The notes: a model not told the origin generated them from the sequence alone. DNA of 64,000 bases from Buchnera aphidicola (Cinara splendens) (GCF_900698975.1 NZ_LR217722.1:186001-250000); one strand, 5' to 3'; counted from the stretch's first letter, positions 1 through 9,275 are shown. A program made the numbers and translations.

Positions 1-2
1 AA

Positions 3-1757
3 ATTAATTTAAAAGATAAGAAAAGTTTTTTTTTATTGAAAAAAGCTGATACTATTTCTGTTTTTCAGTTAGAATCTTTAGGAATGAGAAATCTGATTAA
101 ACGTTTACAACCAGATTCTTTTGAAGATATTATTGCTCTAGTAGCTCTTTATAGGCCTGGACCACTACAGTCAGGAATGGTAGATAATTTTATAAATCGT
201 AAAAATGGTACAGAAAAAATCTCGTATCCTGATCATAGATGGCAGCATAAATGTTTAAAACCTATTTTAAAATCAACATATGGAATTATTTTATATCAAG
301 AACAAGTTATGCAAATTGCTCAAGTTTTATCAAATTTTACTCCAAGTGAAGCAGATATTTTAAGACGAGCTATGGCAAAAAAAAATCCTAAAGAAATGAT
401 GCAACAAAGACAATTATTTCAATTAGGTGCTTCAAAAAATTCTATAAATTTAAATTTGTCAACAAAGATTTTTGACTTGTTAGAAAAATTTTCTGCGTAT
501 GGTTTTAATAAATCACATTCTGCTACATATGCTTTATTAGCATATCAAACATTGTGGCTAAAAGCTAATTATTCTGCTGAATTTATGGCATCGTCTATGA
601 CATTAGATATGATGAATACTAAAAAGATAGTTAATCTAATTCATGATGCACGTCGTATGAATTTAAATATTGTTTCTCCTAATATAAATTTTAGCGACTA
701 TTTTTTTTCTGTAAATAAATTTGGAGAAATAGTGTATGGTTTAGGAGCAATTAAAGGTTTAGGAAAATCTTCTATTGATATAATTTTAAAAGAAAGAAAT
801 AAACCTGTTGGTGTTTTTTCTGATTTTTTAGATTTATGTGTTCGTTTACTTTTAAAAAAAACAACTCGTCATATTTTTGAAATATTAGTAATGTCCGGAT
901 CATGTGATTGTTTTAATAAATGTCGTGTTCAATTATTTGATAATATTGGAAAAATGATACAAATTGCTAAAAAAAAAATTTTAGCAATGAAAACTAAACA
1001 GGATGATTTATTTCATTTTAAAGATTGTTTTTCTAAGAAAATATTTATTAAAAAAAACAGAAATTTATATACATCTTTTATATATACTAATGAAATAATT
1101 TCAACGATTTTAAAGTGGGAGTATGAAATGCTGGGCTTACATCTCACTAGTCATCCTATTAAAAATTTTTTAAAAGAAATACATTATTATACTAAAGGTA
1201 TAACTTTACATGATTGTTCTTTACTAAGCCAAGATAATTATATCGTTCTTATAGGAATGATTTGGTCTATAAAAATAGCATTTACTAAAAAAAAAAATAA
1301 ATTTTATATTATTACTTTAGATGATTCATATAGTCGCTTAGATGTAATTTATTTTGATAATATTAATAATATTATGGATCAATTTTTTTGTAAAAAAAAT
1401 ACCATTGTAGTGGTGACCGGAAAATTATCACATGATTCTTTTACTAATCGATCACGTTTTTTAGTAAAAACAATTTGTAATATTGAACAATATAGAGAAA
1501 GAAAGATGTATAATATTAAAATATATATAAATAATAATACTACTGAATATAAAGATATTTTAGATAATTTATATAATTATTTGTCAAATAATATTCTTTC
1601 TGGACGCGTGTCATTAACTTTTATTGTATCATCGCAATTATGTATACAACATAAATTATTTAATCACATTTATTACATATATCCTGACAATAATTTTTTA
1701 AATTATTTAAAATTATTCCAAGATTATATAACTATTAAATTAAATTTTTATAAATAA
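3..1757 (+). CDS. dnaE: DNA polymerase III alpha subunit, 3' part (5' end outside window)
   Basis: Replicative polymerase subunit; this is roughly the C-terminal half (about 585 codons of the usual ~1160). The reading frame is already open at base 3, before the first possible start (TTG at 36), and the residues before it (DKKSF) continue the DnaE alignment, so the gene runs in from the left. Visible landmarks are VFQLES, the RPGPLQSGMVDNFI segment, YGIILYQEQVMQIAQ and FNKSHSATYALLAYQTLWLKA, followed by the helix-hairpin-helix region, an OB-fold (about residues 405-470 of the visible part) and a degenerate C-terminal tail. The catalytic aspartates should lie upstream of the window. It converges on proS and the two share a hairpin terminator. 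Confidence 0.96.
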   Translation: MNLKDKKSFFLLKKADTISVFQLESLGMRNLIKRLQPDSFEDIIALVALYRPGPLQSGMVDNFINRKNGTEKISYPDHRWQHKCLKPILKSTYGIILYQEQVMQIAQVLSNFTPSEADILRRAMAKKNPKEMMQQRQLFQLGASKNSINLNLSTKIFDLLEKFSAYGFNKSHSATYALLAYQTLWLKANYSAEFMASSMTLDMMNTKKIVNLIHDARRMNLNIVSPNINFSDYFFSVNKFGEIVYGLGAIKGLGKSSIDIILKERNKPVGVFSDFLDLCVRLLLKKTTRHIFEILVMSGSCDCFNKCRVQLFDNIGKMIQIAKKKILAMKTKQDDLFHFKDCFSKKIFIKKNRNLYTSFIYTNEIISTILKWEYEMLGLHLTSHPIKNFLKEIHYYTKGITLHDCSLLSQDNYIVLIGMIWSIKIAFTKKKNKFYIITLDDSYSRLDVIYFDNINNIMDQFFCKKNTIVVVTGKLSHDSFTNRSRFLVKTICNIEQYRERKMYNIKIYINNNTTEYKDILDNLYNYLSNNILSGRVSLTFIVSSQLCIQHKLFNHIYYIYPDNNFLNYLKLFQDYITIKLNFYK

Positions 1758-1785
1758 TATATTTATTACATTACAGTTATAGTTA

Positions 1786-1839
1786 ATTTTAATAATAAAT
1801 ATTATTTATATTTAATTTAAATTAATTTATTATTAAAAT
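1786..1839. terminator. Hairpin between convergent dnaE and proS
   Basis: A perfect 15-bp inverted repeat (arms 1786-1800 and 1825-1839) with a 24-nt AT-rich loop sits between the two facing 3' ends. The symmetry and location suggest a bidirectional terminator. The stem is all A/T, so function is inferred from position. Confidence 0.5.
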
Positions 1840-1870
1840 ATTGTTCTACTTTTTTGGAAATTATAAAAAC

Positions 1871-3481
1871 TTATAAAATTTTTTTTATAAAATTAAATAG
1901 TTGATTAATAGGAATTCTTTTTTTTAAGTTGGTTTTTCTAAAATAAAATTCAATTTTTTGAACTTTTAATGTATTAGCACTAATAATTATTCCATAAGGA
2001 ATACCGATTAAATTCATATCAGCAAACATTTTCCCTAAGTATTCCTGCCTGTTATCTAATAATACATCAATTTTTTTATGTATTAATTTTTTATAAATAT
2101 GTTTTGCTGTATCTTTTATTTTTTTGTTTTTATGCATGTTAATCGGAATAATAAAGATTTGAAAAGGAGTGATACAGTCAGGCCAAATTATTCCATTATT
2201 ATCGTGATTTTGTTCTATAACGGCAGATATAATTCGATTGATTCCAATTCCATAACAACCCATTTGTAATATTTTTTTCTTTTGTTTGTGATTAAAAAGT
2301 GAAAAATTTGTTTTTTTTGTATATTTTTTTCCAAGTTGAAAGATATGACCAATTTCAATACTATTTTTAGTATATACTTTTTCCCCTAGTAAAGAATAAT
2401 AAAAATTTTTATTAATATTATTCGTAGTAATGATTTTATTAAATATTATTTTTTTTCTCCATAATAAAGGAGACATCGTTTCTTTAAACCAATCTTTTTT
2501 TAAAATAAAATAAGGTATATTTTTTATTGAAGCATCTACTATTATGAATATATTCTTGTTAGTATAAAACTTTTTATCATTCGTTAATTTATATGATAAA
2601 ATCATTTTTTTAGGTTTTATTAATTTAATTGGATATGCAAGAATTTTTATATTTTCTAGATCTTTTATTTGAAGAGAATCATGTTTACGCATTAATACAA
2701 CAGCTATGGAATAACGTGATTGAGTAGATTTAGTTTGTATTAAATACATTTTTATTTTATTAGGTGATGTGTGGTATTTATCAGAATGTATTGCATAATT
2801 CGATTTTTTAGAAAAAACAATTTTATCTTCTCCAATGTTAGCTATTGCATGAAATTCATGAGATGTTGATCCACCCATTGTTTTTGAATGAGTTTTGACA
2901 ATTTTGAAATTAAGTTTAAATGCAGTAAATATTTGTATATAAATATTTTTTATATCTTGATATGTTTCCTTTAAAGATTTTTTATTAATATGAAAAGAAT
3001 ATGCATCTTTCATGAGAAATTCTATAGATCGAATAACTCCGAATCGAGGTCTAATTTCATCTCTAAATTTTCTTTGTATTTGATAAAATACAATTGGTAA
3101 TTGTTTATAAGAATGGATTTCTTGATGAAAAATATGACTGATAACTTCTTCATGTGTCGGACTTAATATGTATTTTTTTTTTTTTCGATCCATTAAATGT
3201 ATTAATTCTTCGCCATATAATTGTGTCCGTCCACTCTGATCCCATAATTTTTTTGGTTGTATAATAGGCGCACAAATTTCCAAATATCCGTGTTTGTTCA
3301 TGATATTAGAAATAAAATTTATAATTTTCTTTACTACCCTATACCCAGTGGGTAACCATGTATATATTCCTGAAGATAACATTCGTATCATACCAGATCG
3401 TAACATTAACTGGTGACTTATAGATTCTGTATTTGCAGGTTTTTCTTTGATTGTAGAAAGTAAATATTTAGTAGCATACAT
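1871..3481 (-). CDS. proS: Prolyl-tRNA synthetase with eroded editing domain
   Basis: Class II aminoacyl-tRNA synthetase charging tRNA-Pro. The start is the ATG giving MYATKYLLST, matching E. coli MRTSQYLLST; the frame is open 18 codons further upstream without homology. Motif 1-2 regions are clear (GMIRMLSSGIYTWLPTG, PTHEEVI, KFRDEIRPRFGV, FLMKDAYSFH), as are the motif 3 segment (MGCYGIGINR) and the anticodon-binding domain (IWPDCITPFQ, LLDNRQEYLGKMFADM). Length is 536 aa against 572 in E. coli. Most of the deficit lies in the inserted editing domain between FSKKSNYA and IEIGHIFQLG, about 162 versus 196 residues, where the usual KTLLVK and GPGSLGP segments are not recognisable. Synthetic activity should be intact; editing of Ala-tRNA-Pro is doubtful. 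Confidence 0.95.
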   Translation of the reverse strand: MYATKYLLSTIKEKPANTESISHQLMLRSGMIRMLSSGIYTWLPTGYRVVKKIINFISNIMNKHGYLEICAPIIQPKKLWDQSGRTQLYGEELIHLMDRKKKKYILSPTHEEVISHIFHQEIHSYKQLPIVFYQIQRKFRDEIRPRFGVIRSIEFLMKDAYSFHINKKSLKETYQDIKNIYIQIFTAFKLNFKIVKTHSKTMGGSTSHEFHAIANIGEDKIVFSKKSNYAIHSDKYHTSPNKIKMYLIQTKSTQSRYSIAVVLMRKHDSLQIKDLENIKILAYPIKLIKPKKMILSYKLTNDKKFYTNKNIFIIVDASIKNIPYFILKKDWFKETMSPLLWRKKIIFNKIITTNNINKNFYYSLLGEKVYTKNSIEIGHIFQLGKKYTKKTNFSLFNHKQKKKILQMGCYGIGINRIISAVIEQNHDNNGIIWPDCITPFQIFIIPINMHKNKKIKDTAKHIYKKLIHKKIDVLLDNRQEYLGKMFADMNLIGIPYGIIISANTLKVQKIEFYFRKTNLKKRIPINQLFNFIKKIL

Positions 3482-3738
3482 AATTAATATCCTAAAAAAT
3501 AAATAGATGATTAAGTATGATTGATAATCATACATATCAATATTGTATAATATATTATATACACAAAATAAATTTTTAGTAATTTTTAATAAATTTTAGA
3601 AAATAGTAATTACAATATATAAATCATATTTTTATGTGTAAAATACTATGAATTTGTAGTTTGTATATATAAATTATTTTTATATAAATAATATATAATA
3701 AATTTATTAACGTAAATATTTAAAAAATATCTTTCTAA

Positions 3739-3760
3739 ACATATAGTGAGCACTATATGT
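3739..3760. repeat. Near-perfect dyad in the proS/flhB divergent spacer
   Basis: ACATATAGTG and CACTATATGT flank a 2-nt centre (AG), giving 10 symmetric pairs. It lies in the otherwise gene-free 479-nt spacer between the divergent proS and flhB genes. It resembles an operator-type dyad more than a terminator, as no transcript should end here. No known binding protein is recognised. Confidence 0.4.
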
Positions 3761-3850
3761 AGATTTTATATTAATATTTTAATTTTATACTTATAAAACT
3801 ATATATAATAAATGTATTTTTTTTTAAATAAAATTTAAGTAATTTAGTAA

Positions 3851-3902
3851 AAAGGACGCAAAAATGATTTTCATGGTGAATTTATGATAATAAATCATTT
3901 TT
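3851..3902 (+). promoter_or_regulatory. Possible leader mini-ORF and hairpin upstream of flhB
   Basis: AAAGGACG followed by an ATG at 3864 opens a seven-codon frame (MIFMVNL, stop TGA). The ATG lies inside the left arm (3860-3870) of an 11-bp perfect inverted repeat whose right arm is 3892-3902. This could be a small leader that modulates flhB, or the relic start of a lost gene. Seen: the ribosome-binding-site-like motif, the frame and the hairpin. Function is conjecture. Confidence 0.3.
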
Positions 3903-3960
3903 ACTTAAAACTTGAATATATATTAAATAATATTAGTAAAATGTATATAAAGGTATATAT

Positions 3961-5070
3961 ATGAATTATAACGTAAATGAAGATAAAACTGAATCTGCTA
4001 CTCCGCATAAAATTAAGCAATTTAAAAAACATGGAGAAATACCATATTTATTTGATTTAAATTCTTTTTTTATATTATCTTTTTTTTTTATATTTTTGTA
4101 TATAAATAAAAAATTTATTTTTTTTTTTCTTTTAAAACTATTTATTGTAAATTTAACTTTTGATCATAAAATTATAAATTATACTAAATTATGTGATTTG
4201 GTAGTATTACCTAATTTTAAAAATTTTATTTTTCTTTTTTTGATTTTATTTACAGGAATATTATTTATATTAATTTTTTCTCCTGTTGTTTTTCAAGGAT
4301 ATTTCATAAGAATGGAATTCTTTAAAATTAAAATGGATTCTTTACATATTATTAATAATTTTAAAAAAAAATTTTTTTTAAATATAATTATTGATTTTTT
4401 TTGTAACATGTTAAAAATAATGATAATTATCATATTTTCGATTTTTTTTATATGGATGAATCGATTATCAATAAATCAGTTTTGTTTTGATTCGTTACTC
4501 CATGATATTTGTATTAGTTTTAATTGGTTTAATAAATATATTTTATTCATTATGACAATTATAGGTATTATTGCAATAATAGATACTAGTATAAAATATA
4601 TTCAATATTGTTATAAACTTAAAATGACTGTTCAAGAAGTAAAAGATGAAAAAAAAGAATTAGAAGGAAATCCTTTAATTAAACAAAGGGTTTATACATT
4701 AATTCGGCAGTCATCTAAAAAATCTTCTATATATTCTGTTATGCAATCTAATGTAATTATTTTTAATGCAAAAAATTGTGCTGTAGCAATACATTATAAT
4801 GTGAAAATTATGTCTTCTCCTCAAGTTTTATTTAAAGGTTTAGATGATTTGTCTACACAAATTATAAAAATAGCTCAGAAAAGTAATATTCCTATATTTA
4901 TTTCAGATTCTATAGCAAAATACTTATACTATAACTCTTTTATTGGTCACGATATACCAATAATTTTATATCCATCAATTGCAAAAATTTTAGCATGGAC
5001 TCATCAGTTAGAACGCTGGAAAAAGTATGGAGGTACGTATCCACCCGTTCCTATTGTATTTTTTCATTAA
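3961..5070 (+). CDS. flhB: Flagellar type III export switch protein FlhB, NPTH motif lost
   Basis: Inner-membrane component of the flagellar export gate that normally switches substrate class after cleaving itself at Asn-Pro in an NPTH motif. The protein is 369 aa (about 382 in enterics). It opens with the family motif DKTESATPHKIKQFKKHGEIP, has four hydrophobic membrane spans in residues ~30-210, then a cytoplasmic domain with EVKDEKKELEGNP. At residues 269-272, where NPTH should be, the sequence reads NAKN: the Asn remains but Pro, Thr and His do not. An AAAGG ribosome-binding site precedes the ATG by about 8 nt. flhA follows 26 nt downstream. Buchnera is known to build hook-basal bodies without filaments, so loss of the export switch would fit. 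Confidence 0.95.
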   Translation: MNYNVNEDKTESATPHKIKQFKKHGEIPYLFDLNSFFILSFFFIFLYINKKFIFFFLLKLFIVNLTFDHKIINYTKLCDLVVLPNFKNFIFLFLILFTGILFILIFSPVVFQGYFIRMEFFKIKMDSLHIINNFKKKFFLNIIIDFFCNMLKIMIIIIFSIFFIWMNRLSINQFCFDSLLHDICISFNWFNKYILFIMTIIGIIAIIDTSIKYIQYCYKLKMTVQEVKDEKKELEGNPLIKQRVYTLIRQSSKKSSIYSVMQSNVIIFNAKNCAVAIHYNVKIMSSPQVLFKGLDDLSTQIIKIAQKSNIPIFISDSIAKYLYYNSFIGHDIPIILYPSIAKILAWTHQLERWKKYGGTYPPVPIVFFH

Positions 5071-5096
5071 TAAAAATTTTTGAGAGGAATACATTC

Positions 5097-7190
5097 TTGA
5101 TAAGAAAAATGTTTATTTTATTAGATTTTATTAAAAAAATTAATAGTGGAGAATTATATTCCTTATCTGCTCCGATATTAATTTTAGTAATTTTATTTAT
5201 GTTGATTTTACCACTACCATCTTTTTTACTAGATTTTTTATTTACTTTTAATATTGTTATTTCAATTATTATTTTAATTGTGGCTATGTTTATTACTGAA
5301 ATATTGGATTTTTCTTCTTTTCCTACCATATTACTATTTTCAACTTTATTACGATTATCATTAAATATTGCTTCTACGCGTATAATTCTATTAAACGGAC
5401 ATACCGGTTTATTTTCCGCAGGGCATGTTATTGAATCATTTGGTTCTTTTTTAATTGGTGGAAATTTTTTTATTGGCTTAGTTATTTTTGTCATTTTAGT
5501 AATTATAAATTTTTTTGTTATTACTAAAGGTTCTGGAAGAATAGCAGAAGTAGGAGCTAGATTTATTTTAGATGCTATGCCAGGCAAACAAATGGCTATT
5601 GATGCTGATTTAAATGCTGGTTTTATTTCCAAAAAAGAAGCACAAATTAGACGTATAAATGTATATAAAGAAGCAGATTTCTACGGATCTATGGACGGAG
5701 CTAGTAAATTTATTAGAGGAGATGCTATCGCTGGCATTATAATAATGCTTGTAAACATTATCGGCGGTTTAATTGTAGGAATTTTTCAACATAACATGTT
5801 GTTTTTGCAAGCAGTAAAAATATACAGTATATTAACCGTTGGAGACGGCTTAGTAGCTCAAATTCCTTCTTTAATTATATCAATAGCTTCAGGTGTAATT
5901 TTAACACGCGTGGGTTCTGAAAAAATTAGTATTAGTAAACAGATAATTAATCAGGTTTTTAATAATTCTCAAGTTATATTTTTTAGCGGAATTATTTTTA
6001 GTATATTTGGTGTAATACCAGGAATGCCAAATTTTGTTTTTTTGTTTTTTTCTGGGAGTTTATTTATATTATCATGGTATTTATATAATCAACAATATAT
6101 AAATAAAAATCTTTCTATACAATTATTATCACAAAAAAATAAAAAACTTCATTTGTCATGGAATGATATTCAATTTGAACGTTTAATAGTACTACAGTTA
6201 AATTCTCATTTTTTTCAGTCGTCATATAAAAATATGTATGATGATTTATTGTATAAGTTGCATGTTTTAAGGAAAAATATAGCTAAAAATTTTGGATTCT
6301 TGATTCCTGAAATCGATTGTATTCATAATTGTAAATTAGAAGATGGGCAATATAAAATTCTCATAAAAGGAGTAGAAGTTGAATCAGGATATGTTTTTTT
6401 TGACAAAATATTGGCTGTAAATACTAGAAAAAAAGAAATTAATATGCCAGGTATACAAGTAAAGGAACCGGTTTTTGATCTGCCTGCATTTTGGATGGAT
6501 ATAGCTTCTAAAGATTTAATTATAAAGAAAAAATTATTAGTAGTAGAACCTAATACTGTTATTATTACACACCTAAATAAAATTATTAGATACAATTTAC
6601 ATGATTTTTTTGGTTTTCAGGAAACACAACAATTTTTAGATCATGTTTCGCAAAATTTTCCAAAATTAGTTGATTATGTAGTACCAAAGATAATTTCAAT
6701 AACTGTTTTACAAAAAATCTTACAAAATTTGTTACATGATAGAATATCAATTAAAGATATAAGAACAATTTTTGAGACATTAATAAAACATGGTGATGCT
6801 GTAAAAAATGATGTAAATAAGTTAACTAGTATTATTCGTATTTCTTTACGAAAATTTATTACACAAAAGTTTTTTTCAAAATCTAATAATGTTTGTGCTA
6901 TTGGATTAAGCGCTGAAATAGAAAATGTTTTATTAAAAATAATTAGTAGTAAAAATAGTAAATTAGAACCTTTATTTGCAGAAAAATTAATTAAAAAAAC
7001 TAAATTATCAATTATTTTTCAAAAAAAAAATAATTTACCAATGGTATTATTAGTGCATCCAAAAATTCGTGTTTTTTTAGCTAAATTATTTATTACAAGT
7101 ATTCCTGAATTAACAGTTTTATCATTTTTAGAAATTTCTGAAGACCGAATAATCAAAATTGTTTATACAATCGGTAAAGATATAGTTTAA
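5097..7190 (+). CDS. flhA: Flagellar export gate protein FlhA
   Basis: Large membrane protein of the flagellar type III export gate. The N-terminal half contains about eight spans and the highly conserved FHIPEP cytoplasmic loop (GSGRIAEVGARFILDAMPGKQMAIDADLNAG, and YGSMDGASKFIRGDAIAG further on); the C-terminal half is the soluble nonameric ring domain. The frame extends back into flhB, but a GAGAGG site at 5082-5087 points to the TTG at 5097; an ATG at 5109 is the alternative and is poorly spaced. With the TTG start, about 25 residues precede the first span, as in E. coli. It forms an flhBA transcription unit and converges on argS with only 27 nt between. No flagellin gene is seen in the window. 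Confidence 0.95.
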   Translation: MIRKMFILLDFIKKINSGELYSLSAPILILVILFMLILPLPSFLLDFLFTFNIVISIIILIVAMFITEILDFSSFPTILLFSTLLRLSLNIASTRIILLNGHTGLFSAGHVIESFGSFLIGGNFFIGLVIFVILVIINFFVITKGSGRIAEVGARFILDAMPGKQMAIDADLNAGFISKKEAQIRRINVYKEADFYGSMDGASKFIRGDAIAGIIIMLVNIIGGLIVGIFQHNMLFLQAVKIYSILTVGDGLVAQIPSLIISIASGVILTRVGSEKISISKQIINQVFNNSQVIFFSGIIFSIFGVIPGMPNFVFLFFSGSLFILSWYLYNQQYINKNLSIQLLSQKNKKLHLSWNDIQFERLIVLQLNSHFFQSSYKNMYDDLLYKLHVLRKNIAKNFGFLIPEIDCIHNCKLEDGQYKILIKGVEVESGYVFFDKILAVNTRKKEINMPGIQVKEPVFDLPAFWMDIASKDLIIKKKLLVVEPNTVIITHLNKIIRYNLHDFFGFQETQQFLDHVSQNFPKLVDYVVPKIISITVLQKILQNLLHDRISIKDIRTIFETLIKHGDAVKNDVNKLTSIIRISLRKFITQKFFSKSNNVCAIGLSAEIENVLLKIISSKNSKLEPLFAEKLIKKTKLSIIFQKKNNLPMVLLVHPKIRVFLAKLFITSIPELTVLSFLEISEDRIIKIVYTIGKDIV

Positions 7191-7217
7191 TTTTATTGAT
7201 GAAAAATAATTATATTT

Positions 7218-8933
7218 TTACATTTTTGATACAGTATTGATCCCCAATAAATATAAACCTTTTTTAATTATTCTAGCAGTTAACATAGATAGTTTTATTC
7301 GACTTAATTTGATGTGTATTTCTTGTACGAACAAGATAGAACAATTTTCATAAAATTTTGAAAATTTTCCAGAAAGATCGTATAAATAATTACACATCAA
7401 GTGTGGTGTTCCATGTTTTTCTAATTGAGATATAGTTTCTTCAAATTGTAATATCGTTAATACTAATGTTCGTTCATATGGTGTAAAAATTTTAATAGGA
7501 TATAGATATAGATTATTGTATGATTGGTTTTTTTTAATAACTGATTGAATCCGCGTGTATGCATATTGTATATAAGGAGCTGTATTACCGTCTAAAGATA
7601 ACATTTGATTCCAATCAAAAACATAATCAGATTTTCTATTTTTTGATAAATCGAAATATTTTATAGCTCCAATTCCAATATCATAAGCAACTGATTTTAT
7701 TTCACTATCGTGCATCTGTGGATTTTTTTTTTTAATTATTTTTTCTGCTCTATGAATTCCTGTGTTTAATAAATCCAGTAATCGAATTACTTTTCCGTGA
7801 CGTGTTTTAAAAGGTTTTTTATTTTTATATAAAATCATTCCAAAAGAATGATGTTCTAATATTGTATTAATATTTACATATTTTGCTTTTCTAGCTATTT
7901 CCCATATTTGTAAAAGATGTTGTGTTTGTCGTTTGTCAACGTAATAAATAATTTTATGTGCTTTTAAGATATTGCATCTATATTTTAAACAAGCAATATC
8001 TGTTGTGGTATACAAGAAAGCACCATTAGATTTCTTTATCACAACTCCCATATTTTGACCTATACGATTTTTAAATTTTTTTAGAGGAACAATAATGGAT
8101 CCTTCATGATAAATGGCAATTTTTTTTTTTTTTAAATCAGAAATTATATCAGGTAACATACCATTATAAAAACTTTCTCCTCGAACATCATTGTTAGTAA
8201 GAGAAACATTTAATTTTTTATATACTTCATTGTTTTTTTGTATGGTTGATTTTACTAAAATATTCCATATTTTTAAACAATTTTGATTTTTTTTTTGTAA
8301 CTTTACTACATTTTTTTGAGCTTGTTTTTTAAAAACTGGATTATTTTGATATTTTAAATATGCTTTTTGGTAAATTGATTCAATATTATTGTACGATTTA
8401 TATGATTTTAATTGTAATTGAGTAATTAATATGCCAAATTGTGTACCCCAATCGCCAATATGGTTTTGTCTAATTACATTGTGTCCTAAAAATTCCATGA
8501 CTCGAGCGGTTACATCGCCTAAAATAGTTGATCGTAAATGTCCTACATGCATTTCTTTGGCAATATTAGGTGAAGAATAATCAATTACAATATTTTTTGA
8601 TGTTTTTTTTGAAATATTGAAGTTTTTTGAATAATACATATTATTTATACATTTATTGAGCCATGTAGATTTTAAAGTAATATTAATAAATCCTGGTGGA
8701 AGAACAGAAATTTTTTTGTATATATTTAATTTTCTCATATGATTAGAGATATGAATGGCTAAGTTATATGGAGAAAATACTGTTATTTTTTTAAATCTAA
8801 TGATTCCGTTGACTTGATAATCAATTTCATTATTTTTTATATTTTTTCGAATAATAGGATCTAAATCATTTGAAATTCCATATTTTTTATATATTTTTTT
8901 TATTTTTTTTTTTAAAAATTTTTGAATATTCAT
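7218..8933 (-). CDS. argS: Arginyl-tRNA synthetase
   Basis: Class I synthetase charging tRNA-Arg; 571 aa, close to the 577 aa of E. coli. Visible are the class I signature as SSPNIAKEMHVGHLRSTILGD (HIGH form HVGH), the QNHIGDWGTQFGILI segment and the FKTRHGKVIRLLDLL segment that stands in for KMSKS in this subfamily. The C-terminal anticodon-binding helices (YLYDLSGKFSKFYENCSI, then RIKLSMLTARIIKKGLYLLGI) are present. A GGTGAG site precedes the ATG. It is divergently transcribed from the rrs unit, an arrangement known in Buchnera. Confidence 0.96.
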   Translation of the reverse strand: MNIQKFLKKKIKKIYKKYGISNDLDPIIRKNIKNNEIDYQVNGIIRFKKITVFSPYNLAIHISNHMRKLNIYKKISVLPPGFINITLKSTWLNKCINNMYYSKNFNISKKTSKNIVIDYSSPNIAKEMHVGHLRSTILGDVTARVMEFLGHNVIRQNHIGDWGTQFGILITQLQLKSYKSYNNIESIYQKAYLKYQNNPVFKKQAQKNVVKLQKKNQNCLKIWNILVKSTIQKNNEVYKKLNVSLTNNDVRGESFYNGMLPDIISDLKKKKIAIYHEGSIIVPLKKFKNRIGQNMGVVIKKSNGAFLYTTTDIACLKYRCNILKAHKIIYYVDKRQTQHLLQIWEIARKAKYVNINTILEHHSFGMILYKNKKPFKTRHGKVIRLLDLLNTGIHRAEKIIKKKNPQMHDSEIKSVAYDIGIGAIKYFDLSKNRKSDYVFDWNQMLSLDGNTAPYIQYAYTRIQSVIKKNQSYNNLYLYPIKIFTPYERTLVLTILQFEETISQLEKHGTPHLMCNYLYDLSGKFSKFYENCSILFVQEIHIKLSRIKLSMLTARIIKKGLYLLGINTVSKM

Positions 8934-8986
8934 ACACTCACCAAAATAAATTATAATTAATATACATTAATAAAATGTTTTTGATA

Positions 8987-9046
8987 TTTTTAATATTATA
9001 CATGAAAATAATATTTAATTATTATTTTCATGTATAATATTAAAAA
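8987..9046. repeat. 26-bp perfect hairpin between argS and rrs
   Basis: Arms 8987-9012 and 9021-9046 are exact reverse complements over 26 nt with an 8-nt loop. An A-rich run (9053-9064) follows. Both neighbouring genes start here and run away from it, so neither needs a terminator at this point. It could be the terminator of a lost gene, a cruciform or protein-binding site, or a structured 5' leader. The rest of this 447-nt spacer holds only the rrs promoter signals. Confidence 0.75.
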
Positions 9047-9212
9047 TTCCATAAAAAAAAAAAAAAGTTTTATCTATTAGATAATAAATTTATTTTTATA
9101 AAAAAGTTTTAATGATATATGTTGTAATATATATGTATATTATATAATTCTTTACTTACATAAAATATAAATTGTTACAAGTGTCACATTTAATACAAAT
9201 TAAAAATATATG

Positions 9213-9240
9213 TTGACTTTTTTAAAAAATAAGATAATAT
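9213..9240 (+). promoter_or_regulatory. Putative sigma70-type promoter of rrs
   Basis: TTGACT at 9213-9218 and TAATAT at 9235-9240 are separated by 16 nt, the spacing of E. coli rRNA P1 promoters, and lie about 140 nt before mature 16S. In so AT-rich a background the -10 call is soft, but the TTGACT box followed by boxA and the processing stem is coherent. Confidence 0.5.
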
Positions 9241-9258
9241 AGATCTTGTAAGAAAAAG

Positions 9259-9270
9259 CTCTTTAAAAAA
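9259..9270 (+). promoter_or_regulatory. boxA-like antitermination element in the rrs leader
   Basis: GCTCTTTAAAAA closely matches the E. coli rRNA boxA core (TGCTCTTTAACA). In E. coli boxA nucleates the NusB/NusE/SuhB antitermination complex on nascent rRNA. Its retention is relevant to the catalytically altered suhB at 35876-36685. Confidence 0.6.
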
Positions 9271-9275
9271 ATATT

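Noticed and set aside
4995..5096. N-terminal extension of flhA into flhB
   Set aside because: No homology to FlhA; the GAGAGG site points to the TTG at 5097.
5051..5632. 193-codon minus-strand frame over flhA
   Set aside because: Antisense shadow of the strongly conserved FlhA N-terminal region.
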